From NCBI RefSeq assembly GCF_009801115.1, contig NZ_VTOL01000007.1, forward strand, positions 1 through 64,000: a DNA stretch of 64,000 nucleotides, read 5' to 3'. Of the stretch, positions 62,939 through 64,000 are shown piece by piece. Each line of letters starts with the position of its first letter. Within the stretch, counting starts at the first letter, position 1. Source of the stretch: Dyadobacter sp. 3J3 (GTDB lineage: Bacteria; Bacteroidota; Bacteroidia; Cytophagales; Spirosomataceae). Position numbers and translations under genes: made by a program. The notes beneath the pieces are model-generated. The model was not told the origin of the DNA, made no database searches, and saw nothing but the letters and a program-made list of their open reading frames with translations.

Positions 62939-63781
62939 ATGAAAAAATCGCTTCTGATCCTTGCAGCTGTTTTTATGCTGTCGACAGCAAGTTTTGCACA
63001 AAAAACTTCCACGATCAATATTGCATCCTACAACCTTCGTTATGATAACAAAGGCGATGGGATTAACGCCTGGCCGAACCGTAAGGAAATGGTGAAAGGA
63101 CTGGTTCGTTTTCATGAATTTGATATTTTTGGCACACAAGAGGTTTTGATCAATCAGCTACATGATGTGGCTGAATTAACCGAATTTGCTTTTCTTGGAA
63201 AAGGCCGTGATGATGGCAAAGAAGGTGGAGAACATTCTGCTATTTTTTACAAAAAAGATCGTTTCAAAGTTTTAAAAAATGGTGATTTCTGGTTGAGCGA
63301 AACACCGGACAAACCGGGAAAAGGCTGGGATGCTACCTGCTGCAACCGGATCTGTTCATGGGCGAAATTCCAGGATTTGAACACTAAAAAAGAATTCTAT
63401 TTTTTCAACGTTCATTTTGATCATCAAGGTGTAGAAGCGCGTCGCCAGTCAGGAATTCTGATGTTGAAAAAGATGAAGGAAATTGCAGGAAATTCGCCAA
63501 CCATTTTAACCGGCGATTTTAACTCTACGCCTGAAACAGAACAGATCAAAGCCATTCAAACACTTTTAAGCGATTCTCATGAAGTAACAGAACAACCGAA
63601 ATACGGTCCGGAAGGAACTTTCAACAGCTTCAAATTTGATGCACCGATGGTAAATCGTATCGATTATATTTTTGTAAGCAAACCAATCAAGGTTCTAAAA
63701 TATGGAGTTTTGACGGATGCAAAAGAGCAGCGATATCCATCTGATCACCAGCCTGTGGTTATTAAAGCAGTGATTAATTAA
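62939..63781 (+). CDS. Secreted endonuclease/exonuclease/phosphatase-family hydrolase
   Basis: 280 residues with a Sec signal (MKKSLLILAAVFMLSTASFAQ). EEP-fold catalytic blocks are present: NIASYNLRYDN, the metal-binding Glu in FGTQEVL, the HFDH catalytic His region (FFNVHFDHQGVEARR), TGDFNSTP with the catalytic Asp-x-Asn, and the C-terminal SDHQPVV. Members hydrolyse phosphodiester or phosphomonoester bonds (DNA, inositol phosphates, sphingomyelin). An exported member beside SusCD may trim phosphate from a glycan, lipid or extracellular DNA; the substrate cannot be decided. A strong terminator follows. Confidence 0.92.
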   Translation: MKKSLLILAAVFMLSTASFAQKTSTINIASYNLRYDNKGDGINAWPNRKEMVKGLVRFHEFDIFGTQEVLINQLHDVAELTEFAFLGKGRDDGKEGGEHSAIFYKKDRFKVLKNGDFWLSETPDKPGKGWDATCCNRICSWAKFQDLNTKKEFYFFNVHFDHQGVEARRQSGILMLKKMKEIAGNSPTILTGDFNSTPETEQIKAIQTLLSDSHEVTEQPKYGPEGTFNSFKFDAPMVNRIDYIFVSKPIKVLKYGVLTDAKEQRYPSDHQPVVIKAVIN

Positions 63782-63805
63782 TCTGCATTTATTTTTTCAA
63801 AATAT

Positions 63806-63852
63806 AAAACTGCCGCTGTTTTCCTTAGCCGGAAAACAGCGGCAGTTTTTTG
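63806..63852 (+). terminator. Intrinsic terminator after the EEP gene
   Basis: A perfect 19-bp stem (63806-63824 with 63831-63849, GC-rich centre CTGCCGCTG / CAGCGGCAG), loop TTAGCC, followed by T-run. Ends the second SusCD locus. The remaining 148 bases to the window edge contain no gene. Confidence 0.93.
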
Positions 63853-64000
63853 TGATAAATACTCATATCCTTAAAAAAACCATAATACAACTCCCTACTG
63901 TTTTCCAAAAAAATCATTTTATTTTTTTGTTATTAATAAGACCAAACGCCTTCAATTCCTTAATCTAAAATCAACAGGCATTTATTGATAATAGCCGAAT

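Overview
The window looks like a chromosome segment of a Bacteroidota bacterium, most likely a Cytophagales (Spirosomaceae) member close to Dyadobacter. This rests on three SusC/SusD pairs, FecR/ECF-sigma switches, TAnnTTTG-type promoters, polysaccharide-degrading enzymes with lipoprotein or Sec signals, and intergenic CTCC-nnn-GGAG hairpin repeats. The genus is an inference from style, not from a marker gene.

Layout. 1-1564: a tandem array of about 326-bp non-coding repeats, running off the left edge. 1565-2859: degraded or unknown genes, including a remnant of a ferredoxin-NADP-reductase-like flavoprotein. 2860-7476: a MarR-controlled efflux operon (marR, HlyD/EmrA, DHA2/EmrB, TolC) with three matching palindromic operators. 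7701-11859: three AraC-type regulators and two SDR oxidoreductases; the 9753-10931 pair is AT-rich and looks acquired. 11932-13233: a two-domain spondin-like lipoprotein. 13559-16291: class I ribonucleotide reductase (nrdB-nrdA) without an ATP cone on either subunit. 16803-20213: a divergent HflX-type GTPase and the potassium transporter Kup, with related inverted repeats on both sides of kup.

20615-32900 is one minus-strand sugar-uptake and catabolism cluster: AGE-family epimerase, MFS transporter, DUF4127 protein, SusC, SusD, secreted FAD oxidoreductase and a ROK regulator. 33346-36099 encodes a four-part protein (sugar dehydrogenase, PKD, cytochrome c, CBM-like). 36256-37326 is a class A beta-lactamase-like lipoprotein. 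37707-45147 is a deoxysugar or arabinose block: arabinose/fucose-isomerase-like protein, GH78 rhamnosidase and GH95 fucosidase. 45371-46651 is a secreted amidohydrolase.

46851-63781 holds two FecR-SusC-SusD loci. The second also has its own ECF sigma factor and ends with a secreted endonuclease/phosphatase-family enzyme. Between them lies a second tandem array (about 192-bp unit, 53257-54868). It shares the nested-palindrome core of the first array but has a different spacer. The two FecR-linked SusC proteins carry STN signalling domains. The ROK-linked SusC does not, so the window shows two ways of controlling SusCD systems side by side.

The least explained signal is the pair of repeat arrays. 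Each unit is a self-similar nested palindrome, and paired changes between copies preserve the inner stem. No gene inside the window explains them.
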